Assembly (NCBI GenBank): GCA_947494805.1
Contig: CANLWK010000002.1
Location: 806,001-870,000 of the forward strand
Reading direction: 5' to 3'
DNA length: 64,000 bases
Source: an uncultured Croceitalea sp.
GTDB taxonomy: Bacteria > Bacteroidota > Bacteroidia > Flavobacteriales > Flavobacteriaceae
The notes under the pieces are model-generated. The model did no database searches, was not told the DNA's origin, and worked only from the letters and a program-made list of their open reading frames with translations. Shown here piece by piece: positions 18,941 through 27,511 of the stretch (positions are counted from its first letter, which is position 1; each line of letters begins with the position of its first letter). The translations under genes were made by a program, and so were the position numbers.

Positions 18941-20224
18941 CTATTTTAAACTCTCCAATCGCAATGTTACCGCATTTTTATGGGCATGTAGGCCCTCGGC
19001 CTCTGCCATTAATTCTATCGTTTCGCCCAGGTTTTGGATTCCCTTTTTTGAAATTTTCTGGAAGGTCATGCTCTTCATAAAACTGTCGAGGTTGACCCCA
19101 CTATACTGTTTGGCGTAGCCATTGGTTGGTAATGTGTGATTGGTGCCAGAAGCATAATCGCCCGCACTTTCAGGTGTATAGTTCCCTATAAAAACAGAAC
19201 CGGCATTTCTAGTGTGCTGTACATAGTAGTCTTCATTCTCAACACATACAATAAAGTGTTCTGGGCCGTAGTTATTGATGAGCTCCAGAGCCAATTCATC
19301 ATTATCAACATAAATCAATTTACTATTGGCGATGGCCTTAGCGGCTATTTCTTTTCTTGGCAGGTCCTCTAGTTGTTTGTTCAGTTCGCTTTCTACTGCT
19401 ATCATCATTTTTTTTGAAGTAGAAACCAGAATGACTTGGCTATCGATACCATGTTCTGCTTGGCTTAACAAATCTGAAGCCACAAATGCCGCATTCGCCG
19501 AATCATCGGCCACAACCAAAAGTTCACTCGGACCGGCAGGCATATCTATGGCAATACCATATTTTGTCGCTATTTGCTTGGCCACAGTTACATATTGGTT
19601 TCCAGGACCAAAAATTTTATAAACCTGTGGAATACTTTCGGTGCCAAAGGTCATCGCAGCAATCGCCTGGATACCTCCTACTTTAAATATTTTGGTCACA
19701 CCACATAAACTAGCAGTGTATAAAATGGCAGCATCTATTTTGCCTTCGGTATTCGGGGGCGAGCAAAGCACAATCTCATCACAACCCGCGATTGTGGCAG
19801 GAACGGCCAACATCAGTATTGTTGAAAATAAGGGAGCCGTTCCGCCAGGAATATACAATCCAACTTTTTGTATGGGTCGTTTCTCTTGCCAGCATGCTAC
19901 ACCATCCATGGTTTCAAGAAAAATCCTGTCGGACATCTGGGCCTTGTGAAATTTTTCAATATTTGATTTCGCCATTTGAATGGCAGTTTTTAATTCTCCT
20001 GAGATCAATGAGGACGCTGCATTGATCTTATTTTCGGTTACTTCAAAATCATCAAGTGCAACTTTGTCAAATTTTTCAGTGTACTTCTTTATAGTTGGAT
20101 CTCCAAATTGCTGTACTTCTGCAAAAACCGAATTTACCGTAGACTCAATATCCGTTACAGTCTGGGTGGGTCGCCTTAAAATCGACTTCCAATCTTCTTT
20201 TTTGGGATTGTAAATTTTGTTCAT
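18941..20224 (-). CDS. hisD: Histidinol dehydrogenase
   Basis: Zinc-dependent enzyme for the last two steps of histidine synthesis (427 residues from the ATG at 20224). Motifs include GGTAPLFSTILM, GPGNQYVTVAKQ, DMPAGPSELLVVAD, SQAEHGIDSQ with its catalytic His, and AGSVFIG..ESAGDYASGTNHTLPT. I prefer the ATG at 20224 because the longer frame would reach into hisG, whose stop is only four bases away. Confidence 0.96.
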   Translation of the reverse strand: MNKIYNPKKEDWKSILRRPTQTVTDIESTVNSVFAEVQQFGDPTIKKYTEKFDKVALDDFEVTENKINAASSLISGELKTAIQMAKSNIEKFHKAQMSDRIFLETMDGVACWQEKRPIQKVGLYIPGGTAPLFSTILMLAVPATIAGCDEIVLCSPPNTEGKIDAAILYTASLCGVTKIFKVGGIQAIAAMTFGTESIPQVYKIFGPGNQYVTVAKQIATKYGIAIDMPAGPSELLVVADDSANAAFVASDLLSQAEHGIDSQVILVSTSKKMMIAVESELNKQLEDLPRKEIAAKAIANSKLIYVDNDELALELINNYGPEHFIVCVENEDYYVQHTRNAGSVFIGNYTPESAGDYASGTNHTLPTNGYAKQYSGVNLDSFMKSMTFQKISKKGIQNLGETIELMAEAEGLHAHKNAVTLRLESLK

Positions 20225-20228
20225 AGCC

Positions 20229-21086
20229 CTACAGTACCATTTTTTCAATCGGACAGACCAAAATGCCCTCTGCCCCTGCTTGTTTTAGTTCGTCGATAAC
20301 ATCCCAAAATTTATCTTTATTGATTACAGTATGTACCGAGCTCCAACCCTCTTCTGCCAAGGGCAATACCGTAGGGCTCCGCATACCGGGCAATAACTGT
20401 AAAATGTCATCAAGCTTTTCGGTTGGAGCGTTCAATAGTACATACTTGGACTTTCTTGCCCGTAAAACCGATTGTAAGCGAAACTGTAGCTTTTTCAACA
20501 ATTTAGTCCGTTGGGTATCTATCTTTGGCGAAACGGCCAGAACGGCCTCACTGGTCAACATGACTTCAACTTCTTTAAGATTGTTCTTGAACAAGGTACT
20601 ACCGCTTGAAACAATATCACAGATTCCATCGGCCAGCCCAATATTCGGAGCGATTTCCACAGAACCGTTGATAATATGCAAATCAGCTGAAACTCCTTTT
20701 GCTTCAAAATAATTTCGTACCGTATTAGGATATGAAGTCGCTATTCGTTTTCCTTCAAAATCTTTAACGGAATTGTATGCCACCGATTTAGGAATCGCCA
20801 ACGACACCTTGCACTTTGAAAATCCGAGGCGCTCGGCTATGGTAATTTCTGCTCCTTTTTCTATCAAGACATTTTCTCCAATAATGGCGATATCGACCAC
20901 TCCATCTCGTAAATATTGGGGAATATCTCCGTTTCTCAAATAAAAAACCTCTAGCGGAAAGTTTCTCGCGGTAGCCTTTAATTGGTCTTTACCGTTGTCA
21001 ATAGAGATTCCGGCTTCTTTTAAGATCTTAAGCGAGTCTTCATTCAATCGGCCGCTTTTTTGAATAGCAATTCTAATTTTCGTCAT
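20229..21086 (-). CDS. hisG: ATP phosphoribosyltransferase, long form
   Basis: First enzyme of histidine synthesis, 285 residues. The length and the C-terminal regulatory domain (about residues 210-285, ending VHTVINKDKFWDVIDELKQAGAEGILVCPIEKM) mark the long, HisZ-independent form that is feedback-inhibited by histidine. PRPP-binding segment is DIVSSGSTLF. It is preceded by a His-rich leader peptide and an attenuator hairpin. Confidence 0.97.
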   Translation of the reverse strand: MTKIRIAIQKSGRLNEDSLKILKEAGISIDNGKDQLKATARNFPLEVFYLRNGDIPQYLRDGVVDIAIIGENVLIEKGAEITIAERLGFSKCKVSLAIPKSVAYNSVKDFEGKRIATSYPNTVRNYFEAKGVSADLHIINGSVEIAPNIGLADGICDIVSSGSTLFKNNLKEVEVMLTSEAVLAVSPKIDTQRTKLLKKLQFRLQSVLRARKSKYVLLNAPTEKLDDILQLLPGMRSPTVLPLAEEGWSSVHTVINKDKFWDVIDELKQAGAEGILVCPIEKMVL

Positions 21087-21179
21087 CTCAATAATTCTTT
21101 CTTTTTCATTTCCTCAAGTATGGAAATCTTTTTTTACTCATCTCTTGAACACTTATTTCCCACTTTTGCGGAAATAAAA

Positions 21180-21207
21180 AGACCCGTTCGATTGCTCAAA
21201 CGGGTCT
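21180..21207 (-). terminator. his operon attenuator (intrinsic terminator)
   Basis: Minus strand AGACCCGTT-(10-base loop TGAGCAATCG)-AACGGGTCT, a nine-base stem followed by TTTTATTTC. It lies 31 bases after the leader peptide stop and 94 before hisG. The loop TGAGC is complementary to GCTCA inside the end of the leader reading frame, which may be part of the antiterminator. Confidence 0.85.
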
Positions 21208-21213
21208 CAATGT

Positions 21214-21236
21214 ATTTTGTAACACACAAAATATCC
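21214..21236 (-). ncRNA. Leader hairpin between hisL stop and attenuator
   Basis: Minus strand TATTTTGT-GTGTT-ACAAAATA forms an eight-base stem just after the leader stop codon. Such a hairpin could act as a pause or anti-antiterminator element. AT-rich and weak, so only a candidate. Confidence 0.45.
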
Positions 21237-21237
21237 T

Positions 21238-21291
21238 TTACCTCGCCTGAGCGTGATTGTGGATATGATGATGTGTATGTGTATTTCTCAT
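21238..21291 (-). CDS. hisL: his operon leader peptide
   Basis: A 17-codon ORF, product MRNTHTHHHIHNHAQAR, with six histidines in a nine-codon run, ending 31 bases before an intrinsic terminator upstream of hisG. This is the classical arrangement for ribosome-mediated attenuation: stalling at His codons when charged tRNA-His is short should favour read-through. A TTTG at 21326-21323 and TAATTTTA at 21306-21299 are a possible promoter that would place transcript start very near the ATG. Confidence 0.88.
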   Translation of the reverse strand: MRNTHTHHHIHNHAQAR

Positions 21292-21336
21292 TATGAGGTA
21301 AAATTATAATTTAATTTTTACACAAAAAAATATTGC

Positions 21337-22152
21337 TTAGTTATTTCCTAAAATTAAAGGAAGCCCGTCACCTCCGCTACCGATGACAACGACCTTTGCA
21401 TTTGGTGATTCAGACATCTTCAAAGTGGCATCGATACCTTTGTCTTGAAGGATTTTATCTGTCAATGAAGCGCTCAAAATTTTGTTTGCATCAGCTTTAC
21501 CCTGAGCTTCGATTCGTTGTCTTTGGGCTTCTTTATCAGCAGTAATAAGGCGAAACTCATACTCCAAAGACTCTTGTTCTTGCTTAAGCTTGCGTTCAAT
21601 AGCATCTTTAATCGTTGGTGGTAAAGTTACGTCCCTAACCAAAATCTCATTGAGCTGAATGTATTCACCGTCAACTATCTTTTTGGTTTCCTCAAAAATT
21701 TCGGCTTGAATTGCATCTCTTTTACTGGAATACAATTGTTCTGGTGTATATCGCCCTACAACAGAACGCGCTGCTGAACGAATGGTAGGCAACAATACCC
21801 GTTGTACATAATCTTCGCCCTTTTCTTGATGTAATTTACCGAGCTCTCCAAATTTGGGCTGAAACCATGCCGATGCATCCAATTTAATATCAAGACCGTT
21901 ACTTGATAGCACGTTCATTTTCTCAAAGACCTCTTGCTGACGTACTTCATAAATGTAGACTTTGTTCCAAGGGGCAACGAGGTGAAATCCTTCACCCAAT
22001 GGCGCTTCATCGGTTACAACACCGCCGCCAAATGTCTTGTAGAGCACACCTGCTTCACCTGAACCTATGGTCACTGCCGATTTTGAAATAAGAATAATCA
22101 ATACAATAGCAATAAATACTACTGGTAATGCAATTTTTGGTAATTTATCCAT
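21337..22152 (-). CDS. Prohibitin/SPFH domain membrane protein
   Basis: Protein of 271 residues with an N-terminal transmembrane helix (IALPVVFIAIVLIILISKSAV), an SPFH/Band 7 domain (GVLYKTFGG...VVGRYTPEQLYSSKRDAIQAEI) and a coiled, charged stretch (KLKQEQESLEYEFRLITADKEAQRQRIEAQGKAD). SPFH proteins form large membrane rings that organise proteases and microdomains. It begins nine bases after the stop of the VWA membrane gene, so the two are co-transcribed. Confidence 0.9.
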   Translation of the reverse strand: MDKLPKIALPVVFIAIVLIILISKSAVTIGSGEAGVLYKTFGGGVVTDEAPLGEGFHLVAPWNKVYIYEVRQQEVFEKMNVLSSNGLDIKLDASAWFQPKFGELGKLHQEKGEDYVQRVLLPTIRSAARSVVGRYTPEQLYSSKRDAIQAEIFEETKKIVDGEYIQLNEILVRDVTLPPTIKDAIERKLKQEQESLEYEFRLITADKEAQRQRIEAQGKADANKILSASLTDKILQDKGIDATLKMSESPNAKVVVIGSGGDGLPLILGNN

Positions 22153-22161
22153 GACTTTTTT

Positions 22162-24189
22162 TTATAATAATCCGTTATACTTTCTTATATACCATTCTAA
22201 TGCAGCAAAGAAAACCATTGCCACAAGAAGTACCCTAAAATCGATTAAAGATACTACATTTTGGGTGCTTTTTTGGGTGGGTACAAAGCGTTCGTTACCA
22301 TTTAGTTCGTTCAATAGCCCATCAAGTTCATCCGAATAAAAAAGTTGGCTGTTTTGAGTTGCGGCAAAGCGATTCAATTTTGAAAAATCAGCGCTTAAAA
22401 ATTGCTTTTCAACATCAAAATCCAAAATTCTGAATGTACCTGATTTTGAGATGTTCTCATCTTTCACGGTAGCTGTAAAGGTATATTCACCGGCCTCAAG
22501 ACCACTTAAATCCACTTCATAAGAACTGCCGGTCATTAACATGGGCAACTCTTGTTCAAAAGCCGGTTCGATGCGTTTCACTTTTAGGGATATACTGGCA
22601 TTCGCATTAAAAAGATAAGCCTTGTCAAAGTATGATGCCGAAATAATTGCACCCCGTGCTCCTTCATAAACCGACTCATATGATAGTTCTAACCGACTCT
22701 TGCGTTTCGATTGTGATAAGAACAAAATCACTTTCGCCATAAAATCATCAAAGGCCTTAAAACTTTTCGTGTTTCTATAAGCTTCAACACGCCATTTCCA
22801 GCTATTTTCACCCAATAAAAATGCTTCTTTCATCGTAGTATTGTCCACAAGAAAAAATAATGGTTCGTTCAATGAAACGCCCTTTATTCTTTGATAAGCT
22901 ACAGTTTCATAGGGTTTACTTATGAGCATAGTACCTAGACTACTGGCTATAGGTGGATAATCAATAAGCTCAAAATTGGACATGTCAAAGAGTCCAAATC
23001 CGCTATTTTTATGGGGCGCCACTTCTTCTTCATTTAAATCTTCTTTGGTCACCGTATTTTGTATTTGGTTCAAAAAAGCCCAGTTCGTTTTGGGTCCTGT
23101 AACGGTGAACAGACTTGTACCTTTATTCTGAACATATTCATAGAGACTTTTAAACGCAGGGTTGGGCTGATACAAAATAAAGACATCAGTTTCTTCTAAA
23201 GTCTCTAATTTGACAGTTGGTTTAACAATCGTCACCGTACGTTGCTCATTGCTCTCAATGGATTTCTTCAACATGCCGATATCAGGATGCATAATAGAGG
23301 AAACTATGGTCACCTTAGTTTTTTCATCGATGACCTCAATCGCAATATTTTTTTTGTTGTTATTTGTATTTCTTTCCCCATCAAGAGGTACCGCTTCAAT
23401 GGTCAAATTTTTGAGTCCTACACTCTTTGCTTCCAATAGTGTACTCAATTGTACACTGTTGTTCGAGTTGGAGAGCTGTACATTTTGCCTAAAGACCTGT
23501 TGACCATTTAAACGAATGCGAACTATTGTAGAAACTGATTCTTTTCCTGAATAGGTAAGGTCAAATTCTATAGGAAATTGATTCTTGATAAATGCATACT
23601 TGTTACTATTGACTTGACCAATACGAATATCTTCATACTGGGTTGTGTCGCCCAATACCACTGGATAAACTTGAATATCTTTATTCAAATTCATAAACTC
23701 ATAGTCAATGCCCAAGGTTTGGTTACCGTCGGTCAATAATACAATGGCGGTTGTGGTTCCTTTGTGAATATCGTTTATTGACGAAAGCGCTTCAGTAATA
23801 TTCGTCTTGGTAGCGTTGAAGGTTAGACTATCATTATCTGACAGGTTATCGCCAAAAAGGTAAGTTTGCAACGAAAAGCGTTCCGCTATTTCTGAATTTT
23901 CGTTCAGTTCAGTTTTAAAACGTTCTAAATCAGCTGCACCACCAACCTCTCTTATAGATGAAGAGTTATCCACGGCCAACACCAAATTAGGTTTCGATAT
24001 CGTATAGGTGTTTTTTTTGAACTCAGGACCGATGAGCAATAGAAATAGACTAAACAACAAGCCAAACCGCAATAGGGCCAATATTATACCAAGTTTAGTC
24101 CATTTTTTTCTCGATAAATATTGGTACCATGCCAACAACAACGCTCCAAAAAAACCTAAAGTGATAAGTAATATAGTTGTTGCCTGCAT
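22162..24189 (-). CDS. VWA-like membrane protein
   Basis: Protein of 675 residues. Two N-terminal transmembrane helices (about 4-24 and 35-57) are followed by a von Willebrand A-like domain with MIDAS sequence DNSSS near residue 73 and LLTDGNQT later. A long beta-rich region and a C-terminal helix (FRVLLVAMVFFAALEWYIRKY) follow. The layout resembles BatA/BatB-like or glutamine-amidotransferase-like membrane proteins of Bacteroidota, but its function is unknown. It lies 22 bases after fabG and nine before the SPFH gene. Confidence 0.7.
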   Translation of the reverse strand: MQATTILLITLGFFGALLLAWYQYLSRKKWTKLGIILALLRFGLLFSLFLLLIGPEFKKNTYTISKPNLVLAVDNSSSIREVGGAADLERFKTELNENSEIAERFSLQTYLFGDNLSDNDSLTFNATKTNITEALSSINDIHKGTTTAIVLLTDGNQTLGIDYEFMNLNKDIQVYPVVLGDTTQYEDIRIGQVNSNKYAFIKNQFPIEFDLTYSGKESVSTIVRIRLNGQQVFRQNVQLSNSNNSVQLSTLLEAKSVGLKNLTIEAVPLDGERNTNNNKKNIAIEVIDEKTKVTIVSSIMHPDIGMLKKSIESNEQRTVTIVKPTVKLETLEETDVFILYQPNPAFKSLYEYVQNKGTSLFTVTGPKTNWAFLNQIQNTVTKEDLNEEEVAPHKNSGFGLFDMSNFELIDYPPIASSLGTMLISKPYETVAYQRIKGVSLNEPLFFLVDNTTMKEAFLLGENSWKWRVEAYRNTKSFKAFDDFMAKVILFLSQSKRKSRLELSYESVYEGARGAIISASYFDKAYLFNANASISLKVKRIEPAFEQELPMLMTGSSYEVDLSGLEAGEYTFTATVKDENISKSGTFRILDFDVEKQFLSADFSKLNRFAATQNSQLFYSDELDGLLNELNGNERFVPTQKSTQNVVSLIDFRVLLVAMVFFAALEWYIRKYNGLL

Positions 24190-24211
24190 ATTTTGGTAAT
24201 TGGGCTATAGC

Positions 24212-24958
24212 TTAGGTAAGCATGCCTCCGTCGACATTTAGCACTTGACCTGTAATGTATGCTGATAAGTCTGACGCTAAAAACAAACATGCATTTGCCA
24301 CATCTTCAGGCGAACCTCCTCGTTTTAAAGGAATACCATCACGCCATCCCTGTACTACTTTCTCATCAAGCTTATCTGTCATTTCAGTTTCGATAAAACC
24401 AGGAGCAATCGCATTACAACGTATGTTTCTTGATCCCAACTCGAGTGCTACTGATTTTGTAAAACCGATCATACCTGCTTTAGACGCCGCATAATTGGTT
24501 TGACCGGCATTGCCTTTTACACCGACAACACTGCTCATATTGATTATGGAGCCTTTTCGTTGCTTTAACAACGTACGCTGAACAGCCTTGGTCATATTAA
24601 AGACAGATTTCAAGTTGATTTCTATTACGGCGTCAAAATCATCTTCGCCCATGCGCATCAACAAATTATCTTTGGTAATACCAGCGTTGTTTATCAACAC
24701 ATCAATGCCGCTAAAGTCCGCCAAGACATTGGCCACCAGTTCTTCAGAAGCTTCAAAGCTTGCCGCATTACTTTTATAAGCTTTGGCCTTTACGCCAAGC
24801 GCGTTCAATTCGTTTTCCAGTTCTAAAGCAGGAGCCTCGCTAGAGCTATAAGTAAAAGCTACATTGGCACCGTGTTCTGCAAAAACCTTTGCTATTCCTC
24901 TTCCAATGCCGCGGCTTGCGCCTGTTATGATTACATTTTTGTCTTGAAGTAATTTCAT
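24212..24958 (-). CDS. fabG: 3-oxoacyl-[acyl-carrier-protein] reductase
   Basis: Short-chain dehydrogenase of 248 residues. The NADPH loop TGASRGIGRGIA is near residues 12-23, NNAG follows, and the catalytic Ser-Tyr-Lys set is seen in INMSSVVGVKGNAGQ and YAASKAG. It reduces 3-oxoacyl-ACP in fatty acid elongation. The ATG at 24958 is chosen over 24985: MKLLQDKNVIITG is the normal N-terminus and a promoter at 24983-25012 overlaps the longer frame. Confidence 0.93.
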   Translation of the reverse strand: MKLLQDKNVIITGASRGIGRGIAKVFAEHGANVAFTYSSSEAPALELENELNALGVKAKAYKSNAASFEASEELVANVLADFSGIDVLINNAGITKDNLLMRMGEDDFDAVIEINLKSVFNMTKAVQRTLLKQRKGSIINMSSVVGVKGNAGQTNYAASKAGMIGFTKSVALELGSRNIRCNAIAPGFIETEMTDKLDEKVVQGWRDGIPLKRGGSPEDVANACLFLASDLSAYITGQVLNVDGGMLT

Positions 24959-24982
24959 GTTGAAAATTTGTTGGTGGTTATC

Positions 24983-25012
24983 CAAATATACGTTTTGCCC
25001 GTTTTAATCAAA
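24983..25012 (-). promoter_or_regulatory. Promoter of fabG: TTTG-N18-TATATTTG
   Basis: Minus strand TTTG (25012-25009) and TATATTTG (24990-24983) fit the Bacteroidota TTTG/TAnnTTTG promoter with an 18-base spacer. Expected start of transcription about 24978, twenty bases before the ATG. Confidence 0.65.
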
Positions 25013-25040
25013 TAAAAAAATCCCGAATTTATCGGGATTT
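25011..25040 (-). terminator. Rho-independent terminator of sucD
   Basis: AAATCCCGA-taaat-TCGGGATTT, a nine-base stem followed by TTTTATT on the minus strand, 21 bases after the sucD stop. It separates sucD from fabG, whose promoter overlaps its U-tract. Confidence 0.85.
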
Positions 25041-25060
25041 ATAATAGTTTTAACGGGTGG

Positions 25061-25933
25061 TCATGCCATTACGGCCTTGACTTTTTTACCTATTTCCGCT
25101 GGGGAATCAACAACATGGATTCCACATTCTTTCATAATTCGTTTTTTGGCCTGTGCAGTATCGTCACTTCCTCCGACTATAGCTCCTGCGTGCCCCATTG
25201 TTCTTCCTGCGGGCGCGGTTTCTCCTGCAATAAACCCAACAATTGGTTTTTTACTACCGCTTTCTTTGTACCATTGTGCAGCATCGGCTTCAAGTTGTCC
25301 GCCTATCTCGCCAATCATTACAACACATTCCGTTTCAGGGTCATTGATAAGTAACTCTACAGCTTCTTTGGTAGTAGTGCCGATAATCGGATCTCCGCCT
25401 ATGCCAATGGCAGTGGTAATGCCCAAACCCTGTCGCACAACCTGATCAGCGGCCTCATAGGTAAGCGTACCCGATTTTGATACAATGCCCACATTACCTT
25501 CTTTAAAAACAAAACCGGGCATAATACCGACTTTGGCTTCCCCTGGGGTAATCACTCCTGGGCAGTTAGGTCCTACCAACGTGCAATCTTTATCTTTTAT
25601 GTAATTGTTTGCCTTTACCATATCGGCAACCGGTATGCCTTCGGTAATGGTGATGATAACTTTGATTCCCGCGTTAGCAGATTCCATAATGGCATCTGCA
25701 GCAAATGCAGGTGGCACAAAAATAATCGAGGTATCGGCACCGACCTTTTCAACAGCTTCGGCAACGGTATTAAAAACGGGTTTTCCCAAATGCTCTTGCC
25801 CTCCTTTGCCCGGAGTAACGCCACCAACAATATTGGTACCGTATTCAATCATTTGTTCAGCGTGAAATGTACCTTCACTACCTGTAAAACCCTGTACGAT
25901 TATTTTGGAATCTTTATTTACTAAAACGCTCAT
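25061..25933 (-). CDS. sucD: Succinyl-CoA synthetase alpha subunit
   Basis: Subunit of 290 residues with the CoA-binding Rossmann domain ([16 protein letters not shown]) and the ligase domain with the phosphorylated His248 in GHAGAIVGG. It works with SucC in the TCA cycle; sucC is not in this window, an arrangement common in this group. It is flanked by its own -7 element and terminator, so it is transcribed alone. Confidence 0.97.
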   Translation of the reverse strand: MSVLVNKDSKIIVQGFTGSEGTFHAEQMIEYGTNIVGGVTPGKGGQEHLGKPVFNTVAEAVEKVGADTSIIFVPPAFAADAIMESANAGIKVIITITEGIPVADMVKANNYIKDKDCTLVGPNCPGVITPGEAKVGIMPGFVFKEGNVGIVSKSGTLTYEAADQVVRQGLGITTAIGIGGDPIIGTTTKEAVELLINDPETECVVMIGEIGGQLEADAAQWYKESGSKKPIVGFIAGETAPAGRTMGHAGAIVGGSDDTAQAKKRIMKECGIHVVDSPAEIGKKVKAVMA

Positions 25934-25956
25934 AGTTTTCTATTTGTTAACGCTTG

Positions 25957-25964
25957 CAAAAATA
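25957..25964 (-). promoter_or_regulatory. -7 element TATTTTTG of sucD
   Basis: Exact TAnnTTTG match on the minus strand, 23 bases before the sucD ATG. A -33 TTTG lies 24 bases upstream (25992-25989), slightly longer than usual. Confidence 0.5.
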
Positions 25965-25999
25965 GCAGTTTGAACCACAACTGGAAAACAAACAAGCCG

Positions 26000-26935
26000 C
26001 TAATTATTCTCTAATTTTTTAAGTATTGAAGGCATATTCTTTATCGTCGCAATCTCACGCATTTTTTCGCGTGCCTCGGCGGCAGGGCTTCCAAAATAAG
26101 TTTTACCGGCATCAAGCGAATTGGCTACACCGGATTGGGCATAGACCACAGCTCCTTTGCCAATGGTAATTCCGCTGATCACACCAACCTGCCCCCATAG
26201 CGTAACTTCATCTTCAACAACAACACAACCGGCGATGCCCGTATGTGAAGCTATCAAACACTTTTTACCCAATACGGTATCATGCCCTATCTGAATCTGA
26301 TTGTCAAGTTTTGAACCTTCACCAATGGTCGTATCTCCGGTCACTCCCCTATCAATGGTACAGCTCGCACCAATATCGACATTGTCTTCAATAATTACGC
26401 GGCCGCCAGAAAGCAATTTATCAAAGCCCTCAGGCCTTTTTTTGTAGTAAAAAGCGTCAGCGCCCAATACCGTGCCGGCATGAATGGTCACATTATCCCC
26501 AACGACACAATTATCATAAATGGAAACATTGGCATGAATCACACAGTTTTTCCCGATTTCAACACCATTACCAATAAAAACATTGGGTTGCAGAACAGAG
26601 CCTTCGCCAATTATCGCAGATTCCGCTATGCTGCTGTTAGCATTTGAAAAAGGCTTGAAGTATCGTGTTAGTTTATTAAAATCACGAAAAGGGTCATTTG
26701 ATATTAGAAGTGCTTTTCCTTCGGGACAAGCCACTTCTTTATTGATGAGCACTATAGTTGCGGCTGAATCCAACGCCTTGTCATAGTACTTCGGATGGTC
26801 AACAAATACAATATCACCAGGCCCGACAACATGGATTTCATTCATGCCCAATACCGGAAAGTCATCAGCACCTACATATTCAGCATCAATGATATTAGCG
26901 ATTTCTTTTAAAGCATACTGCCTTTGAAATTTCAT
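26000..26935 (-). CDS. LpxD-like UDP-3-O-acyl-glucosamine N-acyltransferase (second copy)
   Basis: Left-handed beta-helix acyltransferase of 311 residues with an N-terminal LpxD-type uridine-binding domain (about 1-105) and hexapeptide repeats. The catalytic-type His is kept in LDNQIQIGHDTVLG. It is shorter than, and clearly diverged from, the canonical LpxD encoded at 29689. It closes the lpx operon seven bases after efp. Whether it acts in lipid A synthesis with different acyl choice or on another sugar nucleotide cannot be seen. Confidence 0.82.
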   Translation of the reverse strand: MKFQRQYALKEIANIIDAEYVGADDFPVLGMNEIHVVGPGDIVFVDHPKYYDKALDSAATIVLINKEVACPEGKALLISNDPFRDFNKLTRYFKPFSNANSSIAESAIIGEGSVLQPNVFIGNGVEIGKNCVIHANVSIYDNCVVGDNVTIHAGTVLGADAFYYKKRPEGFDKLLSGGRVIIEDNVDIGASCTIDRGVTGDTTIGEGSKLDNQIQIGHDTVLGKKCLIASHTGIAGCVVVEDEVTLWGQVGVISGITIGKGAVVYAQSGVANSLDAGKTYFGSPAAEAREKMREIATIKNMPSILKKLENN

Positions 26936-26942
26936 ACTAGCA

Positions 26943-27509
26943 CTACTCTTTCACCCGTTCTAGATAAGCTCCTTTTTCTGTATCGATCTTAATTTTGTCC
27001 CCTTCATTGATAAAAAGCGGCACATTGATACGTGCACCGGTTTCTACGGTAGCAGGTTTTGTTGCATTTGTAGCTGTATTACCCTTAACCCCTGGTTCTG
27101 AATGGGTGACTTCTAAAATTACACTGGCGGGCATCTCAACGGAAAGGGGCATACTATCCTCGGTATTGAAAAGTATTTTAACTACCTCTCCCTCTTTTAA
27201 TAAATCTGGCGCATCCAACGTTTCTTTCTGGAGTGTAATTTGATTATAGTCATCAGTATTCATAAAATGAAAGGTATCGCCCTCTGGATATAAATATTGA
27301 TACGACCGGGTTTCTACGCGAACGTCTTCTATTTTGTGACCTGCCGAGAAGGTATTGTCAACCACTTTACCGGTAGTTACACTTTTCAGCTTGGTTCTTA
27401 CGAATGCGGGGCCTTTGCCAGGTTTCACATGTAAAAACTCAATTATTTTATAAATATCGTTGTTGTACTTGATGCACAATCCTTTTCTAATATCTGAAGT
27501 ACTTGCCAT
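26943..27509 (-). CDS. efp: Translation elongation factor P
   Basis: EF-P of 188 residues with the normal three beta-barrel domains; it relieves ribosome stalling at polyproline. Domain I carries the KPGKGPAFVR loop with Lys32 at the tip, the position modified by lysylation or other chemistry in many bacteria. No modification enzyme is encoded nearby. It lies between lpxA (two-base gap) and the second lpxD-like gene. Confidence 0.97.
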   Translation of the reverse strand: MASTSDIRKGLCIKYNNDIYKIIEFLHVKPGKGPAFVRTKLKSVTTGKVVDNTFSAGHKIEDVRVETRSYQYLYPEGDTFHFMNTDDYNQITLQKETLDAPDLLKEGEVVKILFNTEDSMPLSVEMPASVILEVTHSEPGVKGNTATNATKPATVETGARINVPLFINEGDKIKIDTEKGAYLERVKE

Positions 27510-27511
27510 AA

